NCBI GenBank assembly: GCA_019722365.1
Contig: JADFUC010001124.1
Coordinates: 1 to 64,000, forward strand
Source: Lithospermum erythrorhizon
Lineage: Eukaryota > Streptophyta > Magnoliopsida > Boraginales > Boraginaceae
Direction of reading: 5' to 3'
DNA length: 64,000 bases
A program made the translations under genes and the position numbers. The notes below the pieces were generated by a model. That model had not been told where the DNA came from. It saw only the letters and a list, made by a program, of their open reading frames with translations, and searched no databases. Within the stretch, counting starts at the first letter, position 1. Each line of letters begins with the position of its first letter. Shown one piece after another: positions 34,730 through 45,999 of the stretch.

Positions 34730-37000
34730 TGGCGGGATTAGAAGATCCAAATACAACGGCGAGAACATACTATGACTTGATGGTGGCATGGCAAATATTG
34801 TGGGATAGATTTGCCTTTGGTCTAAAGTTATCAATAATGACACAGGTTGGTTAGTCTTAAGTCCCCGAATCCACAAATATCACAACAATATTTCCCAAAG
34901 GTGGATTTCTTTAATCAAGCGTTGTTGTCCTAATGAGGAGAGAGCATTCCAAATGATTTTACATGAGGTAAAGAAATTATTGAGTCCTTTGTTCTTGCCT
35001 AAACAAAAATTCATGCGTGTGTGAATATGGTGGCTGTGTTGTTTTACAAAGAGGATCAAGAGTTGGAGGCATGTCGTTTTTGTGGAGGAGTACGAGGAAA
35101 GAAGGGAGGAACAGCGTAAGCGATTGCAAAGGTTTTGATATATATGCCGTTAGCCCTCGACTACCGCGATTGTATATGTCGAGAAAAGACAGCTCGGGAC
35201 ATGGCGTGGCACCGTCGGGTCCGTCTGGATGATGGTTGGATGGCCCGAGGATGGGCCGGCGTAAACACTGATCTGACATATCCAGTTTTTTGGGCGAGAA
35301 ATGTTCGCATCGGTTTGTGTCTGAGATGGTTTTAACGCAGGAAGTTTGGGCGTCAATATTCTGTTGGCGAGTTGTGCTCTGTGTGTACAATTTACCCGCA
35401 TGGATTGTGCATGAAGGAGCCATATGCATTCTTATCCCCGATTATACCGGACCTAAAAATCGGGGAGATATAGATATTTTCTTCGGCCACTTGAGATTTG
35501 ATGAGTTGAAGGGCGTAGCATCTTGGTGTCGAGAGACATTCGTGCGTGTAGGGAGCAGAATTTCAACATCTGCGAGGTTGCTGATGTAGACGTTGCGTGA
35601 TTTTCACGCATGCAGATGTTATGCAGTTTGGAGCACACGTGGTAGATTGGCTTGTTCGTATTGTATGGAGCATACTAAGCTTTTCGACTCACGAGAGGAT
35701 CGGAAATTTTTCATGGTTTGATTGTCACGTGCTTTTCTTCCCGTCGGACATCCGTTTGGATACAAAGAAGTGTGTTTGTCAAGGGGCCGAACTTGTCGGG
35801 CGTACGCGGAAAGCGACTTCTGGAGCTGAGGTATATAATCTGTATCTTTATTGGATCACGGCGTGTTTGGGCGAGAGACGGACATGCGGAACAAAGCTAC
35901 CGAGGGTATAATGTTGTGCGCCAAGCCAGTGCAAGAGAGTATATTACGAAGTTTGAGTTATTGGTCTACAAACAAGATCAGACACAACATCGACTTCATG
36001 CATACTGAGAGAAGAACAATGGTGAGAACCTATTACACACTATAGTGGATGCTTTCCCAAAACGAAGATAATGAGCAGACAGGATTGACCTTGAAACTCA
36101 TTTTCCCACGACCCGATTGCATATGTGAGATTAGAGTAGGAGAAGCGAAACGAGGAGCTTTGTATGCAACCCGCAACCTGGCAAGGAAAGAGTTTAGGGA
36201 GTTGGTTAAGCGCGCCTCAAATTACCGTGGGTGAAAAGTCACGATATTGCATATTATTGTGCGAAGTACTTCTGTCGGACTTAGTCATGTATTGCACGAT
36301 AAGATATGGAAAGCGAAGTAACGAGAGTGGTGTTTTTTCTTTAAGTGACATTTCCTCATGAAAACTCTTAATGTGGGGCCCAGCGTGGAGGCGCTTCATG
36401 GCGTAATGTGTTGAGATAATTTGCAAGATGGAATGATATTCCCACCCGGCATTCTTTGATGTGATGGGCCTTCTGTCGTTTGCCTTATGAAGCCAAACAA
36501 TGGAGGTCACATCTGGTATAGATGGATGTACCCGTTTAGTCGTGAGTATTTGACTTTATTAATATATGTTGATTCTTTGGTTTATCTATCTAATTATATA
36601 ATAACCTAGTACATGTTTGCGATTCTTGGGGATTAAAGAAAATGGTAAGGCAAAGGCACGTGTCGAGGAAGGGTGTCATAAGTATTTGGTGAAAGAGGTT
36701 TCAAACTTGGTAATGTGCCGAGAATTGAAGCGGACTTAAATAGATCTGGGAGCACGATGTACCAAATGCCCCGGAAAGCGGCTACTTTGCGGTGTTTGGT
36801 GCCGAGCCGAGGGCGTTTGAAGTGAAACACCGACATTTCATGACCCCGCGAACAATACACCACAGCCAGCATCGTATATTTTGTCTGTACTTAATGCGGG
36901 AATACATTGATAGTATATATTTAATGTTCAATAACAAATGAATTTGTAAATTATTATAATAGTTAACTAAACAAATAACTTATATCACCAAGTTATGCCA
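34730..37000 (+). pseudogene. tnp2: CACTA transposase TNP2 (Transposase_21) relic
   Basis: Plus-strand frames give in order: TARTYYDLMVA (34765), KIHACVNM and FYKEDQELEACRFCGG (35005-35085), RLYMSRKTARDMAWH (35165-35215), YPVFWARNVRIGLC (35278-35320), YNLPAWI (35390), IPDYTGPKNRGDIDIFF (35430-35485), EHTK with FDS (35668), a FSWFDCH segment (35712-35730), ILRSLSYWSTNKIRHNIDF (35940-35998), MIFPPG (36434) and WYRWMYPF (36514-36537). This is the order of the TNP2 family transposase followed by a DUF4218-type domain. At least ten frame changes and many stops show it is dead. Overlapping minus-strand frames are shadows. Confidence 0.92.
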
Positions 37001-37800
37001 TGATTTGATTGAAGACTTGCGGCCTCATTTGGCGGAGGAGCAAATCTCGCATCACCACGTGGGATTAAATTTGAGTAAATGGTTTCCTGATCATATAAGG
37101 AATAATATGGAGGCGGCTTTCGAGCCTCGGACACTTGCAAGTGGGCGACTCTGCGAAATCAAGCGGTGCAGGGCTATTCGTCCAATAGTTTTGCGGCATT
37201 AGGCGGGGTGATCGTAACAAGAGCACGTCTGATGGCAGTGTGTGTTAAAGGTTCTGCTAGATGATGACCATGTTGTTGATTATTGTAGGGTCATAGAAGA
37301 GATTTGGGAATTATGCATGCCAGGCTACGTGATAAGGTTGTACTCTTCAAGTGTTATTGGTTTGACACAAGCGGTGGATGCAAATACATCCGAGGCAGAT
37401 AGTTCAGTAAAACACAAGAGCCTCGAGGATGACCACTTTTATCCCAGCGTCACCAGTAACAAATTATACTATCTCCGTACATACCGGTAGAGCATAAACG
37501 GTGGTGTGTGTTGCAATGTGAAGAGCCCGAATGCTAAACTTAGTTGGTGGACTCCTTATACAAAAATGTGATGTGTCGACTTTAAATATATTTCAAGAGG
37601 AGCAACAACCGCCGCTGTTATACCGGATCCGTGAAACGATGTTGTCTCGTTCTTGAAGGGATATTCAATTTGTTCACAGAAGTGATTGGGACACGACGAT
37701 AGTGATGCCAATGTAGCGTCGGACTACCGGATAATGATTTGAACTCGGAGAGGTATTCGGGAACAATACTAGTGAGGCGGCCTCGGAGAAATTAGGATCA
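37001..37800 (+). pseudogene. TNP2 C-terminal region with DUF4216-like domain
   Basis: Frame 37005-37202 gives LSKWFPDHIRNNMEAAFEP, the FxxWF segment that follows DUF4218 in plant TNP2 proteins; then RRGDRNKSTSDG (37205), YCRVIEEIWEL (37275), KVVLFKCYWFDT (37335 in another frame) and HKRWCVLQCEE (37495), the steps of DUF4216. It continues the TNP2 reading frame set, so it is the C-terminal part of the same gene. The end is not defined; recognisable codons stop near 37800. Confidence 0.8.
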
Positions 37801-38100
37801 GCTATTTTTATTTGCGATTTTTAGGTGTAAAACTTCTAAATATTTCATTTCGCTTGAGTTGCAAAATTTTGAAGAAATACAATTACTTTCAGCGGATTAT
37901 TTGTATAGTTTCTTGGATTTGAAAATGGCCTATCAATATTCCATTTCGTCTTAATGCTCCATAAAAGCAATTTAGAAGTGTTTGTGTTTAGAAACAAGTA
38001 TATGATAATGGTGTGTAGTAGTACGTTGTTCGTTCCTTGAAATTATTAAGGCTATTGAATGTTCGTGTGATCGTGAAAATAACATAACCAATTGTGGCAT
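37801..38100. other. CACTA 3' untranslated stretch
   Basis: AT-rich, no recognisable coding content, between the TNP2 end and the next repeat cluster. Confidence 0.5.
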
Positions 38101-38104
38101 TTCT

Positions 38105-38195
38105 AAAGAAGGAATGGTGTCGGTAATGTGTCGGTATGTGTAATTACATAATTCAAGATGGTGTCGGTATAGTGTCGGGTAGTGTCGGTATCCAA
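38105..38195. repeat. GTGTCGG cluster downstream of TNP2
   Basis: Five copies: GTGTCGGTAATGTGTCGGTA at 38117 and three around 38160-38190. Same repeat and orientation as the right-end cluster, but 1.1 kb away from the terminus. Confidence 0.75.
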
Positions 38196-38899
38196 AATTT
38201 CGTATTCCGCTAAAATAAAGGAGAGTGAGGGAATTTACAGAATTATTTCATTAATGATGCAGTGCTCGACCTTAGGCGTCGGTCGGCAAATTCGAGCTCC
38301 AGCCCCTTCCCAGCAATATAAACACTTCTAATCTCATAATCACTATATTTTTTACATTTTAACTTTCCACAATTTCATCTCGACTATAATTTACTTATTG
38401 TTTTGTTTAATTTGCAATAATTGCTACTAACTTTCTTTAATTGTTTCTTTTTTGTAGGAATTTATTTGAGGTCATTATTTTGTTAGATATCTATTATTTA
38501 GGATCTAACACTTGTTATAATGTTTCATTTATTAGAAAAATTGTTTGAGTAATTATTTTGTTATATTTTATGTCTATCTAATTATTTTGTTTAATTTTGT
38601 TATATTTCGATTTTTTATGTCCTATCCCAATTTTTTTATCTTGATAATGTTGTTACATTTAGTTTTTTATTGTAAGGGAAAATTATCCAAAGAGAAAAAA
38701 TTGGTAATTTTATCATTTTGGATATTGTTTGTGTTATTATTTTTGTTTGATGTTTATGTTGTTGTTGATATTTTTGTTTGATGTTTATATTATTTTGATA
38801 TTTTTTGTATGTTGTTTTCCTTTTTTGGTATTTTTTGTGAGATTTTGCGGCTGGTTTCTCTGATGTTCTGGCGTCAGTGCGTAATTTTTCAATTACCAC

Positions 38900-39329
38900 G
38901 TGTCGTCGATCGGATGTCGGAGTGGCGTCGGGTTTAGTGCATATGTGTGGTGTCGGTTTTGTGTCGATCTTGACATATTGTCAGGTATTATAAATTATTT
39001 GGTGTCGGTAGAGATTAATAGGTAATAAAATAAATCAAAAATAAAATTAATTAAATAAAGTGTCGGTACGGTGTCGGTAATAAAATAAATCAAAAATAAA
39101 ATTAATTAAATAAAGTGTCGGTAATAAAATAAATCAAAAAGAAATTAAAATGTTTGATGGCGTCGGTTTGGTGTCGGGTAGCCCGAACCCAACGGGCTTG
39201 GTAATATCTCTATGTAGTCTCGGTTTCGTGTCGGTATGAAATTTAGTGTCGCCGATTAGGCGTCGGTCGTATACCGACACATGCGGCACTAAACACTATG
39301 GTGTCGGTAGGGTGCGGTTGGCTTATTTG
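38900..39329. repeat. CACTA right subterminal repeat cluster
   Basis: At least ten GTGTCGG or GCGTCGG copies in about 400 bp, with inverse CCGACAC at 39276. The En/Spm TNPA-binding motif CCGACACTCTTA contains the complementary core. Within it, 39022-39149 is a tandem of two full units and a partial one of about 44-55 bp, each an AATAAAATAAATC-rich spacer joined to GTGTCGG. Confidence 0.85.
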
Positions 39330-39342
39330 TTTTCTAGTAGTG
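39330..39342 (-). repeat. CACTA right terminal repeat
   Basis: TTTTCTAGTAGTG is the exact complement of CACTACTAGAAAA, the form found at many plant CACTA ends. LTR sequence resumes at the next base. Confidence 0.85.
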
Positions 39343-39498
39343 TATTTTCTCGAAGCCGCTTGACCGACCGAGGGTTTACATTAAATTTAGGGTTCGATCG
39401 AGAACCCTAGCCACGTGACAGTTCGATTTAATTAATTTGTTAATTCGTGTTAATCAATTTAATTAATTTTTTAATAAATTTTCACTTTCTACAATATT

Positions 39499-41700
39499 TA
39501 AAAGATTTGAAACATATTTACGTTTCTATGCTATTATTAGTACTTACATAATTAACAGTACTAATAAAATATATGTGTGTTACACGTAAGTATTTTTATG
39601 GTTCAAACATTTAAATTGAGATAATAAATAAGGTAATTAACTATTATTTACATAAATGTATAAATTATACTTTTGATTGATATTATAATTCATTTTGTTC
39701 ATAGTTATATGATCCACCCATAATTTTAATAATATAATTTTAATAATAGATTTAAAAGTTTTGTTACCATATTAATCTTGTTTTTCAAGGTTTAATAAAA
39801 GAATGCACCTTTATGTTACTTTATTTATTGTTAGAAAATAATACTTTTCTCTTTTAATAAAAAAAATACACCTTATATTATTTTATTTATTGTTAGAAAA
39901 TATTACTTCTCAATTGATTAGTACATAGTATAAATTATTCATAGTTCTACTATTTAATTTAATTTAATTTATTCATTTTAACATATTTTATTTGATTATT
40001 ACCTCAATAGTATTGCACAAAATTGAATAATATTAAGATCTTTTTATGAAATTCTCGCAGTTTAAGCCACACAAAATAAATAGGTAAATAGGGCACAAAT
40101 TAGATCTCCTTGTTTGAATGTGAAATATTCTGAATGAATTACATTAACAATCAAGGGAATAAAGATGACATACCTCTTTTAAAAAGTATATCTTGTGCAA
40201 TGAATTTTTTAATAAAAAGTTAAACCTTAAGATTCTATATGTGATTAGTATTACTTGATAAGAAAACTTTTAAAATTTTGACATCAATAACAACTTTAAT
40301 ATAAAAGATCACAAGAAGTCATTCAAATAGAAGCTGATGGTATTGATTTGTACATAAAATATTCATCAATTAAGTGGATTATATACCTATAATATACATA
40401 TTCATGCATGTATTTCATCAATGAAGTATATTTCATATAGAGTAGTTAAAACTAAAATAATTATTATTATGACAATATAGCCTTTTTAGTTTACTAATCA
40501 ATACTCCCTCTATTTCATAATAAATAATTGACTAGGAAAAATTTATATTGTCATAATAGTTGATTGTTTATAATTTGAATGTAGCTTTTTACAATTTCAA
40601 TATAGCTTTTTACATTTTCAATGTACCTTTTTGCAATCACTCAATAAAATATTTTTAAATACAAACAATCATCTATTATGAAAGCGAAGGAAATATTAAA
40701 TAGTAATTGATTTTTAATTTTCTTTCATATATTGAATTCAACTATAATTAATTATTACCTCTATAGTTTATAGATAAAGATATTTTGAATTTTTTAATAT
40801 ATTGAATTCAACTATAAAAACTAACATGTCATATATATTATAATAATAAAAATTTAAATTTAAGGAATAAAATGTCCAAATCTATCTCCGCCATTACTAA
40901 ATGATTGTCGTACTTGATTTAGGTGCTGAGTATTCAAATTTTTACGCCTTCACCGATAAACATAATTTTTATTTGAATAAAATTTAATGTCAATATTAAA
41001 GTATATTAAAAATATTATTATTTGATAATTTTCACCAAATATTATATAACACAAATAAAAATATTTGAATTTAATGTTAATTTACAATAATCAAATTTAA
41101 ATCTTGTCGATATATTGAAATTTGGAAGGAGTACTAGATATGTATCTTGACACTTTTATTTTAATTTCAGTTATTGAATTATAAAGTTAATTATAATATA
41201 AAATATCACATAATAATTTAGATATATATTCTTTATTAGTAATTGTTGAATTAGAAAAATTATTTTCCAATTCATAATTGAATAATTATCATACAAAAAC
41301 TTTTAGTATGAGTACACTAATTCATTGAATTAAAATAGAATTTACTTATTGTTATAATGAGATTAAAAAAATCCAAGGCAATATTATATCGAACACTTTT
41401 ATTTGTTGGTGATGATGCTGAGTATTTTTTACATAATTGGACGAAAATGTTGATAATGAACACGTATGGTAATTAGCATACGTATTAAAGTGGTAAAACT
41501 CTTGCACATATTATAAGAGAGTACATAACTCCAACTATGTTTAGAATTATTCTGAACTTTTAGCGAGGTAGGACTATTAATTATTAATTTGTTATAGGAG
41601 TCCTTTTTAAAATGTGTGAAAACATATTTTCAACCAATAAATATAGAAAATATTATAGTAAGTATAATATAAAATTAATAATGTAAAATGGAAGACACAT
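39499..41700. other. AT-rich interval without genes
   Basis: Very AT-rich DNA with no coding frame. It contains one MITE (40504-40693) and a possible second MITE end GGAAGGAGTAC near 41126 whose partner I could not place. Confidence 0.5.
40504..40693. mobile_element. Stowaway-like MITE (190 bp)
   Basis: Left end CTCCCTCTATTTCATAATA and the complement of the right end TTTCCTTCGCTTTCATAATA form an imperfect terminal inverted repeat of about 28 bp. TA flanks both sides (40502-40503 and 40694-40695), the Stowaway (Tc1/mariner) target duplication. Inside are three copies of a 22-bp TAGCTTTTTACAATTTCAAT-type repeat. It has no coding capacity. Confidence 0.75.
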
Positions 41701-41701
41701 G

Positions 41702-42075
41702 TAGCATTAGAAAGATTTTATTATTTATAAAGTATCACTTAAAATACATTGAAACCCGCTTTGGGAAACCACTTAGGTATAATAGAAAATTTATGAAAAG
41801 ATTGGTCCATTATCAATCTATTAATTATAAGCGGTTGATATTTGCTTGAGATGCTTTATTTAGTTGGAACTTGGATATGTGAGCGGGCTTGTTATGTGAT
41901 CTTGAGGTTGAGCTTAGTTTGATGTTCGGATATGGCGCGGGCCAGGTATGATCTGGCTGGATTTGGATGTGAGGAGGCGGATAGGAATGCGGACTGTCTT
42001 GATCTAGGCTGGATAGAAACTCGGTTTTGAGACTTTAATGACAAACACGAATTTGTTACACGTTGCACTGCTTTT
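41702..42075 (-). repeat. Gypsy LTR fragment (gypsy-1/3 family)
   Basis: GATTTTATTATTTATAAAGTA, AACCCGCTTTGGGAAACC, AGAAAATTTATGAAA and GGACTTGGAT-like wording match the U5 end at 53.23-53.5 kb. Only about 370 bp remain and no PBS is seen on the left. It is probably a truncated LTR. Confidence 0.65.
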
Positions 42076-42560
42076 AACATGCATTTAATGTCATGACAAA
42101 TATTTGGGATAGTTAATGCTAACCTGTTGAAGGTTTAAGATCACTTAGAATTAATCTTAGATGCTCTAGGGATGTATAGAGAATTAATTTTAGTTATCAT
42201 GAATTTTATGTCATGCTAACTATTTGTAATAATTAATTCTGATCTATCGAAAGTCTAAAATTAATTACCATTTCTAGAATTAATCCCGTATCGTTTGGGG
42301 ATATCAGAAAATTAATTCTAGTTTAACATGAATTTAACTCATGACGAATTTAATTAAGTTAATTCCAATCTCATGTAGATTTAAAATTTACTTCACTAAT
42401 TTTGAATAAATTTTGAATCCTCACGAGGATAATAGAAAAGTGAATATATTTAACATGAATTTAAGTCATGTTAATTTTATGGATAATTAATTTTAACCTC
42501 ATGTAGGTTTAAAATTATTTTCATATTTTTCTTGAATTTTTTCGAATTATCTGGGATTTT
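42076..42560. repeat. Tandem repeat, about 125 bp x 4
   Basis: Units start near 42076, 42196, 42324 and 42452 with AACATGAATTTAA(T/G)TCATG, followed by TTAATT..AACCTCATGTAGGTTTAAAATTA-type sequence. Similarity falls along the array. It lies upstream of a TATA box at 42921, as expected for enhancer-like U3 repeats of an LTR. Confidence 0.75.
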
Positions 42561-43499
42561 TCGGGCATTTATTTCGTACCTAGTAAAAAAACGAGTCTCG
42601 TCTTTATCCTACTAGTGATTTTCGAACCATCTAGTTTTTGTGGAGGTGGCATTTTAATTTTTTATGGTAATAATTGGTTACTTAATCACCACTTCTTTCC
42701 TTTTCCTTCATTACCATAAGCATTATTTTATTTATGGAAATAATTTTTATTTGGAAACGTCTGAGAACCTTCCGGAACATAGGAAATTTTCGGCCACCTG
42801 TTTTTGAAAAGGGTGATAGCTGAAAATTCCATGCCATGTACGGATATGAAATTTTTTTGCCATCTTACTTTACTTGATACACAAGTCATTCTTTATTTTC
42901 ATATATGCTATCCCCTTTTTCCTATATAAGATGAGGATTTAATCATACCATCTCATAACTTGGAGTGGACAAAAATCTTCTTCTTCTCTTTCCCCATATT
43001 TTCGAACATCATAAGCAAGGAAAGGGATTTTTTTTTTTATATCATAACTCCATACTCGACTTGAATTACTAATTTGTAACCTTTATCACCTAATAAATAA
43101 GTTTCAAAAGAATTACTCGTAATTTAACTTAGAACTTGGAAGCTTTAGCAATCAAGTAAGAGTTTTTTCTCATCTTTTCATGCAATTATGACATGATTTT
43201 AATATTTAATAATGTCCCACATATGATGTAGTAACATAATAAAGACTTGATTTCATGCTAAAATTCGAAATAATCATCAAAATTTCAATTTTGCACTTTT
43301 GACTATTTTGTGAAATTTTCAGCATGCCATACTGAGCTTAAACATTTTATTCCTGTTGACTCGCTTATGGGAAAGTTATGGAATTTGGTCGAGACGTTTC
43401 CATATGAATCTAGAACATCCCTGAATTGTTGTGTAATTTTGGGAATTTTCTAAGTATGTAATAGTTAGTTTTCTGTGACTACCTTCATTTGTGATGACA
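42561..43499 (+). other. LTR-like promoter segment, no gene
   Basis: TTTTTCCTATATAAGATGAGG (TATA 42921-42930) is followed by a CTTCTTCTTCTCTTTCCC leader, typical of a plant LTR or promoter. No coding region follows before copia-2 begins at 43500. With the upstream tandem repeats it may be the U3-R-U5 of an element cut by copia-2. No partner LTR was identified. Confidence 0.4.
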
Positions 43500-44098
43500 T
43501 GTAATAAAACTTTAATTGTCACTTCTCTGCTTATTTTCTTAACACTAGCCGTATACCGTTTTAGAAGGTAGCAGATGTTATTTTTAAGGTCCTAGAACAA
43601 TTCCTAATTAGCGGTTTCAATTATTGACTTAATCGAAAATCCCCGATTTGATGTCTAAAGAACCTAATTCCCGATTTCAAATATAACGGTAGCCTTGATG
43701 AGCGCAATTGATTAATTCGTGATTGTGAAGCGTCTGAGATCGATGGTGTATGTTTGAGGTTCGGAATCACGCCCCACTCTTAGAATAGTTTGAAACTAAA
43801 CTTGAATCAATCTGATCAATCAACTCGAAACAATAAACTAACTTTCTAATGTCCCAACCTATCAATTTCATGAAGTGTTTGATACGATTGCAACCTATTT
43901 ATAGATACAAACTTGTTACAATCCTACTAGGAATAGGATCACAATCTTGCTTAACCGATTCTATCTAACAAATATGTCCAAATCCTACTCAAACTATATG
44001 TTTACTAGTCTTGATAGAATTCTTGAGATTCACGTTCTTGATCATTACGCCCCGTGTATGATTTGTGTTGTGTTCTTCGTTGCCTAAGAATCCCAACA
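43500..44098 (-). repeat. Copia-2 3' LTR
   Basis: Minus sense TGTTGGGATTCTTAGGCAAC to the TTACATGTC-type end. It carries a TATA-like CTATAAATAGG (43894-43904). Shares long blocks with 48157-48740, such as CTATCTAACAAATATGTC and GATGGTGTATGTTTGAGGTT. Confidence 0.88.
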
Positions 44099-44112
44099 AT
44101 TCTCCCCGCTAA
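44099..44112 (-). other. Copia-2 polypurine tract
   Basis: Minus strand TTAGCGGGGAGAAT adjoins the LTR start TGTTGGG, the plus-strand priming site of the element. Confidence 0.7.
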
Positions 44113-44720
44113 TAGCGTATGAAGAAGGAGTACATTAAGATTGTTTAATGTTGTTGTTTGTGGTCAAAGGCGGGGAACCAGCCTTGTCCTTGTGATAAGT
44201 GTGCTTTGCTTATTCGGCCTGCCATTAGTATACTCGGGAACCATTCTGAAGGTGTGTATTTTGTCGATAGCCAATTGCTTTGACTCCAATATCTCCCTGA
44301 TCCAATGGTACTTGATCTTAATGTGTTTGGATCTTGAGTGTAGAGTAGAATTCTTACTCAGAAGTATATCGCGCTTTTGAGAGTGGCGCGAGATGGTGAA
44401 CTTGTCTGGCGATTCTCGGTGTGAATAGGTTCTTCGGCCGTAGCGACTCTTTCCACATTACTTGGCTTGGCAATGTATTACGCACCGATTGGTAGACATA
44501 CCAATGCATACGCAAGCTTTCTTTGCCCAGAGTGCTCGCCAAACAAACACCCGTCAAGTAACGATGTTGATTTAAGTGAATCGACATCGCGCCTAGGATT
44601 TGAGTCGATTATAGGCTATTGAGTGTAGGCTCATTTGGTTCCCAAAACAAATACTCGAGGCTAGCGGTTCACTTCAAGTATCTTAAGATCCATTTCCACG
44701 CATTCCAATGTTCCTTGATG
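44113..44720 (-). pseudogene. Copia-2 RNase H
   Basis: Minus-strand reading gives HWNAWKWILRYLK (about 44710), LCLCFGNQ, then NSTLHSRSKHIKIKYHWIRE (44360-44300), LESKQLAIDKIHT and, broken, the C-terminal end. The SKHIxIxYHWIRE step is the conserved end of copia RNase H. Frameshifts occur between these blocks. Confidence 0.88.
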
Positions 44721-45990
44721 TCATCTTCGGTCTTAGCGGAAGATACGCTTGCTAAACCAGCTGAATCTGATATGCGGCACAGTGCAGGACCATTGCGTAC
44801 ATCAGCTCCTAACTGAAGTGTAAGGGACCTTCTCATGTACTTGATGTCATCTTCGGAGTCTTAGGACTCTTTTAGAGCTAAATACCGAGGTGTGTTCCAA
44901 TTGGACTTACCGGCTTTGCATTGTCCATATTGAACCTCTTAAGTACCTTAGATGAACTTTTCTTAAGACGACCCGATTTTTCCACTGGCCATCACGATGA
45001 TCTCAACTCCAAGTATATGATTTGCGGCTCTAAGTCTTTCATCTCGAAAGCTTTATTGAGTTCCTTCTTTAGGCTAGCAATTTTCGCGATCCTTCCCTAT
45101 GATAAGCATGTCGTCTACATATAGTAGTAGGATGATAGTGTTATCGTTAATTGGAATACTGATGAGCAACTATGATGATCAACAAGAGTTTTCTTGAATC
45201 CGTTGCTTCCATAAAAGACTCCAAACTTGATGTACCCATTGCCTAGGTGCTTGTTTGAGTCCATCTGAAACTTTTAAGTTTTACGAACAAGTGTTTCCTT
45301 GCCTTCCCACTTGAATCCCTCGGGTTATTTGCATATATATGTCCTCAGAAGATCACCATGGAGGAAAGGCTGTCTTAACATCCATGCATTCAATTTCTAA
45401 GCATTATGCGGCTGACCAATCCAAGTACTGAAATGCGATTGAAGTCATGCTTGACTCTTGGAAGATAATATCTCCTCAAAGTCTATTCTTGTCTTTGTGC
45501 AAATCCATAGCGGCCAGTCAGCTTTGTATCACAGGTACTTTTGTACTTGGATCGATCTTTAGCTTCTAGATCCGTCGTTCTTGATTGCTTTGAAGTTATC
45601 TTGTTTCTTCACCTGATTGTAAATGTATGGTTCTTGTTGGAAAGTTCATCTTTTCTTCCATAATTTGCCATCCGTTTTCCTTTTGATCTTATCGATAGCT
45701 TAGCGATAGTAAGAGTGGATTCTCCGAAATGCGAAAGTAAGACATATTCATTGGGAGAATACGGAAGAACTTGTTCTCATTTCTGAAGATCTCGACATCT
45801 TGAGGTATTTGATCTTACATGCCGTATTGCATTTTCACTTCACAGATGCGTGATTGTTCACTCACCGATTATCTTCACGGTTGATCGATATTGGTAGATG
45901 TGTCATTATGTCATCATTGATTATAGGCTCGGGTAATGGATTTCTGAGATACTATGATCAATTTCTTTAATGTCATCTTGCCAATCAACA
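44721..45990 (-). pseudogene. Copia-2 reverse transcriptase
   Basis: Fragments include NAWMLRQPFLHGDL (45385-45345; the conserved MDVKTAFLHGDL step, altered), PEGFKWEGKETLVR, and an AYASAVG-type stretch near 44800 that is badly garbled. The YVDD box falls about 45110 (plus-strand GTCGTCTACATATAG); the minus strand reads YVDDM there, so the catalytic Asp pair is preserved. The N-terminal fingers towards 45990 are only partly legible. Confidence 0.8.
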
Positions 45991-45999
45991 AGATCACTC

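Larger units (their letters stand above)
30598..39342 (+). mobile_element. CACTA (En/Spm) DNA transposon
   Basis: The right end reads TTTTCTAGTAGTG (39330-39342), the inverse of CACTACTAGAAAA, a canonical plant CACTA terminus. The left end at 30598 is degenerate: CAGTCAATGAAAATAGG followed by TTTTTTGGCC. Many GTGTCGG repeats lie near the ends and inside. Two coding regions are on the plus strand, the second a clear TNP2 transposase relic. Both flanks are gypsy LTR sequence. The three bases after the right end are TAT; a matching 3-bp duplication on the left is not visible and about 160 bp of LTR is unaccounted for at that side. Confidence 0.85.
29743..39498 (-). mobile_element. Gypsy solo LTR with intact ATATT duplication, split by a CACTA element
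   Basis: The left LTR edge TGTAATACAAAG starts at 29748 after ATATT (29743-29747); the right edge TTTCTACA ends at 39493 and is followed by ATATT (39494-39498). The left part (29748-30597) aligns, inverted, with 55.63-57.17 kb and the right part (39343-39493) with 55305-55465, the LTR of gypsy-2, including AATAAATTTT.ACT and CGATCGAGAAC blocks. Together the two parts make an LTR of about 1.0 kb, shorter than the 1.87-kb gypsy-2 LTR because of fewer U5 repeats. Sense is minus. No PBS is seen to the left, so this is a solo LTR. Confidence 0.85.

Noticed and set aside
34977..35429. 150-codon minus-strand frame, one of the longest in the window
   Set aside because: The plus strand in the same interval carries clear TNP2 motifs, so this is an antisense shadow.
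38545..38781. Hydrophobic 78-codon plus-strand frame
   Set aside because: It sits in T-rich CACTA 3' DNA, where any frame gives Phe, Leu and Ile; the opposite strand is likewise open.
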